Assembly (NCBI GenBank): GCA_900099715.1
Contig: FMTG01000002.1
Location: forward strand, 248,001 to 312,000
Direction: 5' to 3'
Length of the DNA stretch: 64,000 nt
From: Ruminococcaceae bacterium YRB3002
Lineage (GTDB): Bacteria; Bacillota; Clostridia; Saccharofermentanales; Saccharofermentanaceae
The position numbers and the translations under genes are program-made. Shown here piece after piece: positions 24,472 through 32,993 of the stretch. The stretch's first letter is position 1; every line of letters begins with the position of its first letter. Below the pieces are notes generated by a model, which was not told where the DNA came from, did no database searches, and was given only the letters and a program-made list of their open reading frames with translations.

Positions 24472-26552
24472 ACGTTAATTCTTTCGGAACGAAGATGCAG
24501 CAGATCGTAGTTATGGTGCTGGTTGTGCTCCTTGTAATACTTGTTGTGTTCTACGGTTATCTGCCGGATAACTATAATTACAGTGTGGGTTCTGTCTCAC
24601 AAAGCGACATATATGCAACCAGGACTATCATAGACGTATATCAGACGGAGTATGAGGCTAAGGAAGCCGAGAACAAGGTTGCGGCAATATTCGTCAGGAG
24701 TGAGGAAGTATCCAATGCAAATGTCAAGAAGGTCTCGGCTTTCTTTGAGACGGTTGCCAAGACTCGTTCCCTTTTTGAAGATGATACCAGTGTCTTTGTT
24801 AACGAGACATCAGCTATCCAGTCACTTAACGCAAACCTTGCATCCAGGACGGGGCATAAGTTTGATGAAGGTGATCTCAGGGTATTTATCAGAATGACCA
24901 AGTCGGCATTCGGATATATCGAAGACAAGGCGATCTCCATGACCGAGGTCATGATGCTCAATAACGTCAATGCTGATGTGCTCGAGTCCGTCATTGTCGA
25001 TCAGATAACCGGTTTTAAGGAGACAAACCCGTCTTATTCGCTTTATGCCGATACTCTGTCAAATATCCTCAAAGTTATCATCGAACCAAACTCCATTTTC
25101 GATGAGGACGCGACTGAGGATGCTGAGGATAACGCATACAGATCAGCCATGGATAAACCTGTCATGATCGAACGCGGTGCAAAGATAGTCGGGACCGGAG
25201 AGGTTATTACGGAGCACACATATCAGCTTCTGTATGATCTTGATCTGATCAATACGTCAGGTTTTGATATATTCATTCTTGCAAGAGTTGCAACTTATGT
25301 GCTGCTTATATTTATTGCTCTGGTGTTCTACATCGGTGTTAAGGAATTTGATTTCAGCATCGATCTGAGCGTGTTCTACATATTGGTTATCACGTTCTTT
25401 GTTCCATTAGTCGCTTCAATCTATCTGTCGAGCATATCGAATCTTCTTGCGATCGAACTGTTCTTCACGACTATATGTGCCATGTATATGGGAATATCAG
25501 CTTCGATAATATTCTCGCTTGCCAATTTTATGCTGATGTGGCCGATATATAATTTTGACATTCAGCTTCTGTTTGTACAGCTTGTGGCGATATTTGTCTG
25601 CAGCTGTATCGCAGGGAGACAGAAGAGAACATTCAACAGTGCGGCAGTTATAATATTCCCCACGCTGGCTTCTCTGGCGGCTACGGTTGCTTATGATTTC
25701 TTCAGTAATGCTTCTTCCAGTGAGTATGTGAACACGACAATGATGACCGGACTGTCTACTATCGGATCTCTTGTTATAGCGATCGGTCTTCTTCCTATAT
25801 ATGAACTCTTTGCCAAGAGAGTTACGCCCATCAGGCTTATTGAACTGTCTCAGCCTGGTCACCCGATACTCAAGCGTCTGTTTATCGAAGCTTCAGGTAC
25901 ATATCAGCATTCCATGATGGTTGCTAATCTGGCGGATTCCGCTGCTGAGGCGATCGGCGCAGATGCCATGTTCTGTAAGGTTGCAAGCTATTTTCACGAT
26001 ATCGGAAAACTTGAGAACCCTCAGTATTTCACCGAGAATCAGCATGACGGTATAAATCCTCACGATGAGCTGAGTATCATGGAAAGTGTACAGATCATTA
26101 CGGCACATCCTGAGGATGGCATCAAGATCGCCCGCAAGCATAAGCTCCCCGAACCTATCATAAAGGTTATCGACGAGCATCACGGAACCACTTATCCCGG
26201 TTATTTCTACAGCAAAGCCTGCGAAGAAGCCAAGGCATCAGGTCTTGATATGCCTGATGTGAATAATTTCAGGTACAAGGGTCATATTCCTTCATCCAAA
26301 GAGTCTGCGATCATCATGCTTGCCGATACGGTAGAGGCAGCTGTCAGGTCTTCCGGCAAGACTGACCTTGACAGTTGTGAGGCTCTTATCAGAAGGCTTG
26401 TTAAGATGAAGATAGACCAGGATCAGCTGAAAGACTCCGGACTCTCTTTCGATGATATCGAGAAGATCGTCGAGTCATTCAAGAACTTCTATGCCGGCGC
26501 ATTCCACGAAAGGATCAAATATCCCGAAAATGTTAATACAAATAACCAGTGA
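24468..26552 (+). CDS. PgpH-type 7TM-HD membrane protein (probable c-di-AMP phosphodiesterase)
   Basis: The 694-residue protein has an N-terminal membrane helix (about residues 10-31), an extracellular domain of about 230 residues (7TMR-HDED type), seven membrane helices (about 270-455) and a cytoplasmic HD domain. The HD motif is complete: HSMMVANLADSAAE, SYFHDIGKLENPQYF, VIDEHHGTT and IIMLADTVEAAVRSS. PgpH from Listeria, the founding member, hydrolyses c-di-AMP to pApA. Position between phoH and ybeY is the conserved one. The final 23 nt overlap the start of the YbeY-Era gene. Confidence 0.92.
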   Translation: MNVNSFGTKMQQIVVMVLVVLLVILVVFYGYLPDNYNYSVGSVSQSDIYATRTIIDVYQTEYEAKEAENKVAAIFVRSEEVSNANVKKVSAFFETVAKTRSLFEDDTSVFVNETSAIQSLNANLASRTGHKFDEGDLRVFIRMTKSAFGYIEDKAISMTEVMMLNNVNADVLESVIVDQITGFKETNPSYSLYADTLSNILKVIIEPNSIFDEDATEDAEDNAYRSAMDKPVMIERGAKIVGTGEVITEHTYQLLYDLDLINTSGFDIFILARVATYVLLIFIALVFYIGVKEFDFSIDLSVFYILVITFFVPLVASIYLSSISNLLAIELFFTTICAMYMGISASIIFSLANFMLMWPIYNFDIQLLFVQLVAIFVCSCIAGRQKRTFNSAAVIIFPTLASLAATVAYDFFSNASSSEYVNTTMMTGLSTIGSLVIAIGLLPIYELFAKRVTPIRLIELSQPGHPILKRLFIEASGTYQHSMMVANLADSAAEAIGADAMFCKVASYFHDIGKLENPQYFTENQHDGINPHDELSIMESVQIITAHPEDGIKIARKHKLPEPIIKVIDEHHGTTYPGYFYSKACEEAKASGLDMPDVNNFRYKGHIPSSKESAIIMLADTVEAAVRSSGKTDLDSCEALIRRLVKMKIDQDQLKDSGLSFDDIEKIVESFKNFYAGAFHERIKYPENVNTNNQ

Positions 26553-28032
26553 ATCTGAAATATTAAAAGGCTTCTCTGAACTGATCGGGAAGCTTGCGGA
26601 AGCTGCTGATACTGATATAGTATCTGCTCCGTTTATGCCCCTTCTCGATAATTCATACTGCACACTGATGTCTGTATCGAAAGATGAGATCAGGGAGATC
26701 AATAAAGAACAGCGGGAGATCGATAAAGTAACTGATGTTCTTTCTTTCCCGATGCTCGAATGGCATGAAGGCCGCCTCAGATCTGACATCGCAAACTGTG
26801 ATTACGAACTGGATAAGGATGGCAACAGAGTCTTTAATCTTGGAGATATCGTTCTTTGTTACGATGTTGCAATTGAACAGGCTGAACTCTATGGTCATTC
26901 AGTTGAACGCGAGGTGTTGTTCCTTATTGCACATTCGCTCCTGCATCTTCTCGGATATGATCATATGACACCGCCCGAAGAGCGTCTGATGAGAGATAAG
27001 CAGGCGCTGATTATGAAGAAGATAGGTCTTGAGGTGACAGATCCATCTGATGATGAACCTTCTGAAACCCCTGTTGACACTCCTGAGTATCCTGCAGGAA
27101 CGCCTTGTGAGCATGTGGGATATGTGGCTCTTCTCGGAAGACCTAATGTAGGCAAATCAACTCTGATCAACTACCTGTCAGGCATGAAGGTTGCAATTGT
27201 ATCACACAAGCCCCAGACCACAAGAACAAATATCAGATCCATCTACAATACAGAGGATTCCCAGATCATCTTTGTTGATACTCCGGGTGTTCATTCGCCT
27301 AAATCCAAAATGGCTGAAATAATGGTGGAGAGGTCTTATAATTCCGCAAAGAATGCTGATCTTGTACTCCTTATGGTCGATGCCAGATTTCCCAAGCCGG
27401 GTAAGGTTGAATCAGACCTTCTGGCAAAACTGTCCCAGTCGGGAAAGAAAGTTATCCTGGTCATTAACAAGGAGGACGAGATTAAGACTGAGGCAAGGCT
27501 TCCGATCATCGCAGCATATTCCGCTTTGGCTCAGTTTGAAGAGATCGTTCCAATCAGTGCAAAGACCGGGCATAATATTGAATTGCTGCTTGAAGTGATC
27601 AAAAAGAATCTGCATTCAGGTCCCAGATTGTTCGATTCCGGGTATATGACAGATCAGACAGAGCGCGAGATAGCCAAAGAGATGATCAGGGAACAGATAC
27701 TCCACTATACAAATCAGGAGATCCCTCACGGTGTTGCAGTTGAGATCACAAAGTTTGAGGACCGTTATAAGGATGATTCATCCGATGAGTATGACCGTGA
27801 ACTGGTTGTTATCGAGGCATCGATAATATGTGAACGTAAATCCCATAAAGGTATTATCATCGGCAAGGATGGTCAGATGCTCAAGAGGATCGGAACTGCA
27901 GCACGGCGTAATATTGAGAGGATGACAGGGTGTAAATGTTATCTGGATCTTTTTGTCAAATACAGAGAAGACTGGAAGAATGATGATATATTCCTCAAGC
28001 AGTTCGGCTTTACATCCGAGGATGAGGATTGA
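26530..28032 (+). CDS. era: YbeY-Era fusion: endoribonuclease YbeY joined to GTPase Era
   Basis: This one 500-residue reading frame encodes two proteins that are normally separate. Residues 1-170 are YbeY, a 16S rRNA 3'-end maturation endonuclease, with the zinc motif H3xH5xH at His135, His139 and His145 (HSLLHLLGYDH) and the conserved DVLSFP. A Pro/Glu/Asp-rich linker (171-194) follows. Residues 195-500 are Era, with G1 GRPNVGKS (203-210), G3 DTPGVHSP, G4 NKED and a C-terminal KH domain (SHKGIIIGKDGQMLKRIGTAARRNIE). Both halves look intact. ATG 26530 gives a normal YbeY N-terminus. dgkA and cdd, usual between ybeY and era, are missing. recO overlaps the stop by one base. Confidence 0.94.
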   Translation: MLIQITSESEILKGFSELIGKLAEAADTDIVSAPFMPLLDNSYCTLMSVSKDEIREINKEQREIDKVTDVLSFPMLEWHEGRLRSDIANCDYELDKDGNRVFNLGDIVLCYDVAIEQAELYGHSVEREVLFLIAHSLLHLLGYDHMTPPEERLMRDKQALIMKKIGLEVTDPSDDEPSETPVDTPEYPAGTPCEHVGYVALLGRPNVGKSTLINYLSGMKVAIVSHKPQTTRTNIRSIYNTEDSQIIFVDTPGVHSPKSKMAEIMVERSYNSAKNADLVLLMVDARFPKPGKVESDLLAKLSQSGKKVILVINKEDEIKTEARLPIIAAYSALAQFEEIVPISAKTGHNIELLLEVIKKNLHSGPRLFDSGYMTDQTEREIAKEMIREQILHYTNQEIPHGVAVEITKFEDRYKDDSSDEYDRELVVIEASIICERKSHKGIIIGKDGQMLKRIGTAARRNIERMTGCKCYLDLFVKYREDWKNDDIFLKQFGFTSEDED

Positions 28033-28769
28033 TGGCAGGCGGAGCCGTAACATATAAGGGAATCATCCTTAAGAGCCGCGAATACAAGGACAAGGACAGG
28101 ATCATCAGTTTCCTTACAGGTGATCACGGACTTGTCGATATCTGCGTAAAAGGAACGGGTAAGATCGGCAGCCACAACGCATTCGCTTCCGTTCCATACA
28201 TGCTTTGTGAGATAGTTGCCGCCGAGTCCCACGGATTCATGTATATGCGGTCAGGCAGTATCATAGAGAGCAACAGTAAGATCCATTCTGATCTTGATGC
28301 TCTTATGTGCGGGGCGCATTTTGCTGATCTGCTTGTTGACATGTCTGGTCAGAGTGATAACAGCAGGGAAGCATATGAACTTGCCTGTTATACCTATTAT
28401 CACCTTGCTAATAATACTGTGCGGTGGAAGCTCATTACAGCTGCTTTCAACTGGAGAGTGCTGTCGATCCTGGGCTTTACAGTGGAATATGCTGTGACGA
28501 ATGATACAGGTTCGTCTGTAACAGATAATGATCTGTATTGTCTGTCTGCGAACGGGGGAGAGATCTATTCCGGGAAGCACAGCGGAGAACAGTATATGAT
28601 GTTGTCCGGAGTGGCAGTCAAAGCGCTTAATTATATTGCTGCATGCGATATCAAGGAGCTTTATGGCATTACCGGATCAGAGAGCCTGTCTGATTCACTT
28701 TTTGAGTTTACTTTGAAATACCTATCATATCAGCTCGATAAGGACTACAAAGGGAGATTTATGATATGA
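28032..28769 (+). CDS. recO: DNA repair protein RecO
   Basis: RecO helps load RecA on SSB-coated DNA. The 245-residue protein has an N-terminal OB-fold with the family opening YKGIILKSREYKDKDRIISFLTGDHGLVDICVKG, then a helical part. The four Cys of the zinc finger found in many RecO proteins are not all evident. The ATG overlaps the YbeY-Era stop (TGATG). The next gene starts inside recO (ATGA), so a wall carboxypeptidase is coupled to a repair gene. Confidence 0.91.
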   Translation: MAGGAVTYKGIILKSREYKDKDRIISFLTGDHGLVDICVKGTGKIGSHNAFASVPYMLCEIVAAESHGFMYMRSGSIIESNSKIHSDLDALMCGAHFADLLVDMSGQSDNSREAYELACYTYYHLANNTVRWKLITAAFNWRVLSILGFTVEYAVTNDTGSSVTDNDLYCLSANGGEIYSGKHSGEQYMMLSGVAVKALNYIAACDIKELYGITGSESLSDSLFEFTLKYLSYQLDKDYKGRFMI

Positions 28770-29581
28770 GCACGCGGAGCAAGGTCATTACCGGCGTTAT
28801 TGCCGGCTTTGTGCTGGTTCTCTTAGCCTGCGGTTATCTGTACTGGACAGGCGCCATCAGGATACCCCGTTCATTCAGTCTGGAGAAATATGATTATTCA
28901 GAACTGACAGAATACGAGCCTGAGACATTTGTGCCCGATCTTATCCTGGTCAATAATGAGCATCTGATCGGGCAGGATTATGATTCTGATATAGTTTTTT
29001 ACAGGGACACTGATGTGCTTATGAACAGCCGTGTTGTTGATGCGTACGGTGAACTGTCAGATTATATCCGCGAGAACCTTAATGACAGGCTGTATGTATC
29101 GAGTACATACAGGTCATATGAGGATCAGGAGAGGGTTCTTGAAGAAGAGGGAGAAGAGATAGCTGCACAGCCCGGCTGCTCAGAGCATCAGACGGGGCTT
29201 GCAATCGACTGTTATGTCATGTATCACGCCGGAATGGGTTTTATCGATTCCGAAGCCGGCAAGTACGTTAATTCACATTGTTCTGAGTACGGCTTTATCA
29301 TAAGATATCCTCAAGGCCGCAAGGACATAACCGGATTTGATTATGAACCCTGGCATATAAGATATGTCGGTCATCCCCACGCAGAGATAATCACTTCTTA
29401 TGACATTACACTGGAGGAGTATCTCGGATATATCAAGACGGGTGAATGGTACCGTTTTGAGAACTATGTGATCGGATGCTGCAGCGAGGACGACATCAAG
29501 GTTCCTGAGGAGTTTGCAGGTCACGGGTTAACCTGTTCCAGAGATAACCTTGGGAGGGTTATTATCTGGGGCTCCGTTTAA
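28766..29581 (+). CDS. VanY-type D-alanyl-D-alanine carboxypeptidase (M15 family)
   Basis: This family trims the terminal D-Ala from peptidoglycan stem peptides. The 271-residue protein has an N-terminal membrane helix or uncleaved signal (about residues 8-30) and an extracellular M15B domain. That domain has the zinc ligands in SEHQTGLAID and EPWHIRYVG and the STYRSYEDQ block. The 60 residues after the catalytic core show no motif I know. It starts inside recO and may be read from the same transcript. Next come genes for wall-binding surface proteins, so the chromosome switches from repair to envelope functions here. Confidence 0.88.
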   Translation: MSTRSKVITGVIAGFVLVLLACGYLYWTGAIRIPRSFSLEKYDYSELTEYEPETFVPDLILVNNEHLIGQDYDSDIVFYRDTDVLMNSRVVDAYGELSDYIRENLNDRLYVSSTYRSYEDQERVLEEEGEEIAAQPGCSEHQTGLAIDCYVMYHAGMGFIDSEAGKYVNSHCSEYGFIIRYPQGRKDITGFDYEPWHIRYVGHPHAEIITSYDITLEEYLGYIKTGEWYRFENYVIGCCSEDDIKVPEEFAGHGLTCSRDNLGRVIIWGSV

Positions 29582-29676
29582 ACGTGTATACAATAATTTT
29601 ATATTTATTAACATTTGCAGACTTACCCGATGATAAAATAATAGTATATGCGTGCTTATAAGATGGGAGGTCCGTT

Positions 29677-32600
29677 ATGAATACCGTTTCTTCTAATCGT
29701 AAACATATACTTGTATCACTTATCTCTGTTTTTCTTGTACTGTTGCTGTTTGCAAATTCTGCAGCTGCGGCTACAAGTACATATCAGCTGACTGTCACCT
29801 ATGACCAGTCATCGGCACGCGCGATGCTGCCTTTACTGAACGACTGGCGTACAGGTGCCAATTGGTACTGGAATAAGAACAACACCAGCAAGACGACTTT
29901 CGCCAAGGATCAGTTGTGCTCCTTGCAGTGGGATTATGAACTTGAAGAGATCGCCAAGATCAGGGCGGCTGAGATAGCCGTAATGTTTGGGCACGGAAGG
30001 CCCAATGGGCAGGACTCCCTTACGGCTGTTTCCTCTAATGGTGTTACAGCTGCCGGCGAGAATATCTCTATGGGCGCCGGAAAGGATGAGAATGGAGTGT
30101 ACTACCAGAGTACTCCTGAACTTGCTCTTAATGATTTTGCAGAAGATGACTATAAGTATGAAGGTCAGGGTCACCGCCGTAATATGCTGAATGCCAATTA
30201 CAAAGCGGTCGGTATTGCTCATATAATTGTTGACGGGACACATTACTGGGTTCAGGAATTCGGATTCAAGAAGTCTTCTAACAGTGTTGATCCGGGTGAA
30301 GATAACAGCACGGGAAGTGTTCAGGTTGAGTTTGATATTAATCTCATGGAGATCATGGCTTTCGTGAAGGGAAGACGTGAATACGGACAGTACTATCAGG
30401 CAAAATGCGGTGCTGTTAATGAATGCCCTTCCGTTATTACATATTTTGGTCCCAAGGGCTCGATGCAGGAGAACATCGTAACCTGGACTCATACCAATGG
30501 TGATCAATATGAGGAAGTGGTGGGATTCTTCCTTGGAAATCCTTTGATGGATCAGTATAGTGTGTCCTGGGAGTCCTCTGATGAATCCGTCGCGAAAATA
30601 GTCGACGGCAGTAAATATCAGGCTATTGCTCCCGGTGACTGTACTCTCACAGCTACGGTTACTTATAAAGACATGACCTGCAAGTGCGATATGCGGCTTG
30701 AAGTTGTCAAGGTAAATGTTAATGGTGACACAAATCTTTCCTGTACAGTTGATCCGTGCACATATACAGGATCAGCACTTACACCTGATATAACTGTTAA
30801 ATACACTGATACTGTGCTTAGGCCCGGTATTGACTATTCTGTGGTTTACTCGAACAACATCGATGCCGGCAACGGATCTGCAGCGATTACATTTAAGGGT
30901 AACTACAGCGGTTCAAAGACTGTGACATTCCCCATAAACCGCAGGGATCTGACTGATAATGAGATTACCGTAGAGGGTCTGTCTGATCAGATCTATTCTG
31001 GCAATGCGATCAGACCGCCGTTCGCTGTCAAGTTTAATGGTACGGAACTGGTATCCGGAACAGATTACACTGCAAGTTTCTCCAGTAATACAGATATAGG
31101 AACAGCAAAGCTTGTTCTTCAGGGCAAGGGTAATTTTACCGGATACAGGTATGAATATTTCGAGATATATGATCCCTCTGCTCCAACATCGTCAGCCGCT
31201 GAGACATCAGCACCGGCTGCTGAGACGTCTGCTCCCGCAGGCGGGACATCAGCACCCGCAGGCGAGACATCAGCACCCGCAGGCGAGACATCAGTACCCG
31301 CAGGCGAGACATCTGCACCGGCAGGCGAGACCTCAGCACCCGCAGGCGAGACATCGGCACCCGCAGGCGAGACTTCAGCACCGGCAGGTGAGACATCGGC
31401 ACCTGCAGGCGAGACCTCAGCACCTGCAGGCGAGACATCAGCACCTGCAGGCGAGACATCTGCACCGGCAGGTGAGACATCTGCACCTGCAGGTGAGACA
31501 TCTGCACCGGCAGGTGAGACATCTGCGCCGGCAGGTGAGACATCTGCACCTGCAAGCGAGACGACAGCACCGCCGGCCGTTCATTCCCTCAGCATAGACC
31601 GGATAGATGAACAGACTTATAACGGCGAAGAGATCAGACCTGCTGTTGTAGTAAGAAATGAGAATAACAGTGTGATTGATGAGGTGGACTACAACGTTGT
31701 ATATTCTAACAACATCAATGCAGGCACCGCATCTGTATTTGTTACCGGTAATGGCATATATAGCAGCGTAGATCCCGTAACTGCAACATTTACCATTCAT
31801 GGCAGATCTGTCACGGACTGTACGGTTAGTAATATAACCCAGAAGTTCACATATGATGGTGCTGCCAAGACACCTGCTGTTACTGTATCGGATGGCGGTA
31901 AGGTTCTTACGGCAGAGACTGATTACAGGTTGTCATACAGTGATAACTGTAATGCCGGAACAGCAACGGTCACAGTATCAGGAACCGGTAACTACTCAGG
32001 ATCCGTTACAAGGAATTTCACTATCAGTAAACGTTCGGTAAATATGGAGATTACCCCGATTAATAATATTGTCTATAAGGGTTCTCCGGTAAAACCTGTT
32101 GTTACTGTCATGGTCGATGGCAATAAGCTGGAATTGGGCAAGGATTATACAGTTATTTATTCCAATAACAACAAAGTCGGGCAGGCACTGGTCACTGTTA
32201 CGGCCTGCGGCAATTACACAGGTACAGCGACTGCAAATTTCAACCTTGTAAAGGGTGCCTGCAGCTGGAAGAAGATCGGCAGTGACTGGTACTACATGGA
32301 TACATATGGCAACAAGACGTATGGACCTGAGTGGATAAGCGGTAAGCTTTACTTTTTTAACAACAATACCGGTGCAATGATGACTGCCGGCTGGAAGATG
32401 ATCAACGGAGAGTATCATTACTTCTATTCGGGCGGCAACTCCGCTGTCGGCTGGGTCAAGATAAGTAAAAAATGGTACTATTTCGATAAGTCGGACGGAC
32501 ACATGTATGAAGGCCTGTATAAGATCGATGGCAAGTGGTATTTCTTCAATAATGTAAACCACAGCGGTCAGATGATGACCGGCTGGAAGCTTGTTAACGG

Positions 32601-32949
32601 GGTTTATTATTACTTCACATCAAACGGAGCTAAGACCGGATGGCAGAAGATAAGCAAGAAGTGGTATTACTTCGACACAAGCACGGCGAAGATGACGACC
32701 GGATTCAGATCTATCGGCGGCACCACGTATTATTTCGCAAGCGGCGGCAATATGGTGACCGGATGGAAGCTGATAAACGGAAAGTATTACTATTTCAGCG
32801 GAAGCGGAGCTATGTACACGAATAAGTGGGTCAAGAGCAGCGGCAAGTGGTATTATCTTGATTCTTCGGGTGTAATGGTTACTTCGGATAAGACTATCAG
32901 CGGCAAGCTTTATCACTTTACATCGTCGGGAGTCTGCACTAATCCTTAA
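29677..32949 (+). CDS. Large secreted CAP-domain protein with Ig-like repeats, SAPAGET tandem repeat and choline/glucan-binding repeats
   Basis: The 1090-residue protein has a signal peptide (about residues 1-32, cut after ANSAAA) and a CAP/SCP domain (40-200) with its conserved His/Glu/His pattern (FGHGRP, AAGENISMG, GHRRNML). A BIG2-like region (290-350) and two Ig-like beta repeats of about 75 residues follow (350-500). Then come a 17-unit SAPAGET spacer (about 511-629), three more Ig-like repeats (630-860) and about ten 20-residue choline/glucan-binding repeats (KISKKWYYFD type) to the end. The last block should hold the protein to wall polymers or extracellular glycan. CAP function in bacteria is largely unknown. 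GGGAGG precedes the ATG. A strong terminator follows. Confidence 0.88.
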   Translation: MNTVSSNRKHILVSLISVFLVLLLFANSAAAATSTYQLTVTYDQSSARAMLPLLNDWRTGANWYWNKNNTSKTTFAKDQLCSLQWDYELEEIAKIRAAEIAVMFGHGRPNGQDSLTAVSSNGVTAAGENISMGAGKDENGVYYQSTPELALNDFAEDDYKYEGQGHRRNMLNANYKAVGIAHIIVDGTHYWVQEFGFKKSSNSVDPGEDNSTGSVQVEFDINLMEIMAFVKGRREYGQYYQAKCGAVNECPSVITYFGPKGSMQENIVTWTHTNGDQYEEVVGFFLGNPLMDQYSVSWESSDESVAKIVDGSKYQAIAPGDCTLTATVTYKDMTCKCDMRLEVVKVNVNGDTNLSCTVDPCTYTGSALTPDITVKYTDTVLRPGIDYSVVYSNNIDAGNGSAAITFKGNYSGSKTVTFPINRRDLTDNEITVEGLSDQIYSGNAIRPPFAVKFNGTELVSGTDYTASFSSNTDIGTAKLVLQGKGNFTGYRYEYFEIYDPSAPTSSAAETSAPAAETSAPAGGTSAPAGETSAPAGETSVPAGETSAPAGETSAPAGETSAPAGETSAPAGETSAPAGETSAPAGETSAPAGETSAPAGETSAPAGETSAPAGETSAPAGETSAPASETTAPPAVHSLSIDRIDEQTYNGEEIRPAVVVRNENNSVIDEVDYNVVYSNNINAGTASVFVTGNGIYSSVDPVTATFTIHGRSVTDCTVSNITQKFTYDGAAKTPAVTVSDGGKVLTAETDYRLSYSDNCNAGTATVTVSGTGNYSGSVTRNFTISKRSVNMEITPINNIVYKGSPVKPVVTVMVDGNKLELGKDYTVIYSNNNKVGQALVTVTACGNYTGTATANFNLVKGACSWKKIGSDWYYMDTYGNKTYGPEWISGKLYFFNNNTGAMMTAGWKMINGEYHYFYSGGNSAVGWVKISKKWYYFDKSDGHMYEGLYKIDGKWYFFNNVNHSGQMMTGWKLVNGVYYYFTSNGAKTGWQKISKKWYYFDTSTAKMTTGFRSIGGTTYYFASGGNMVTGWKLINGKYYYFSGSGAMYTNKWVKSSGKWYYLDSSGVMVTSDKTISGKLYHFTSSGVCTNP
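31207..31563 (+). repeat. 21-bp tandem repeat, 17 units, inside the CAP-protein gene
   Basis: Seventeen consecutive 21-bp units encode SAPAGET (variants SAPAAET, SAPAGGT, SVPAGET and SAPASET lie mainly at the ends). Units differ at synonymous positions (CCC/CCG/CCT, GGC/GGT, TCA/TCT/TCG), and neighbouring units such as 11-12 and 3-4 are identical, a sign of recent unit duplication. Because 21 is divisible by three, all six frames stay open across it. Copy number is likely to vary between strains. Confidence 0.95.
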
Positions 32950-32954
32950 TAACA

Positions 32955-32986
32955 ATGACCGCCTCAGTGATGGGGCGGTTATTTTT
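32955..32986. terminator. Terminator after the CAP-protein gene
   Basis: A 9-bp stem, ACCGCCTCA/TGGGGCGGT, with loop GTGA and a TTATTTTT tail lies 9 nt after the stop. It stands between convergent genes. Confidence 0.88.
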
Positions 32987-32993
32987 AACCTGT

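Noticed and set aside
28766-29581. VanY gene as part of a vancomycin-resistance cluster.
   Set aside because: No vanH, vanA/B-type ligase or vanX is nearby; single VanY-type carboxypeptidases are common wall enzymes.
31112-31800. Open frames of 161, 144 and 120 codons on both strands across the SAPAGET repeat.
   Set aside because: The 21-bp unit is a multiple of three, so every frame stays open. The products are His/Arg/Gln- or Cys/Arg-rich low-complexity shadows of the real gene.
32280-32949. Regularly spaced aromatic repeats, also at 39060-39670 and 41060-41660, as a CRISPR-like array.
   Set aside because: Spacing follows 20-21 codon choline/glucan-binding units in an open frame; DNA copies are diverged and there are no unique spacers or cas genes.
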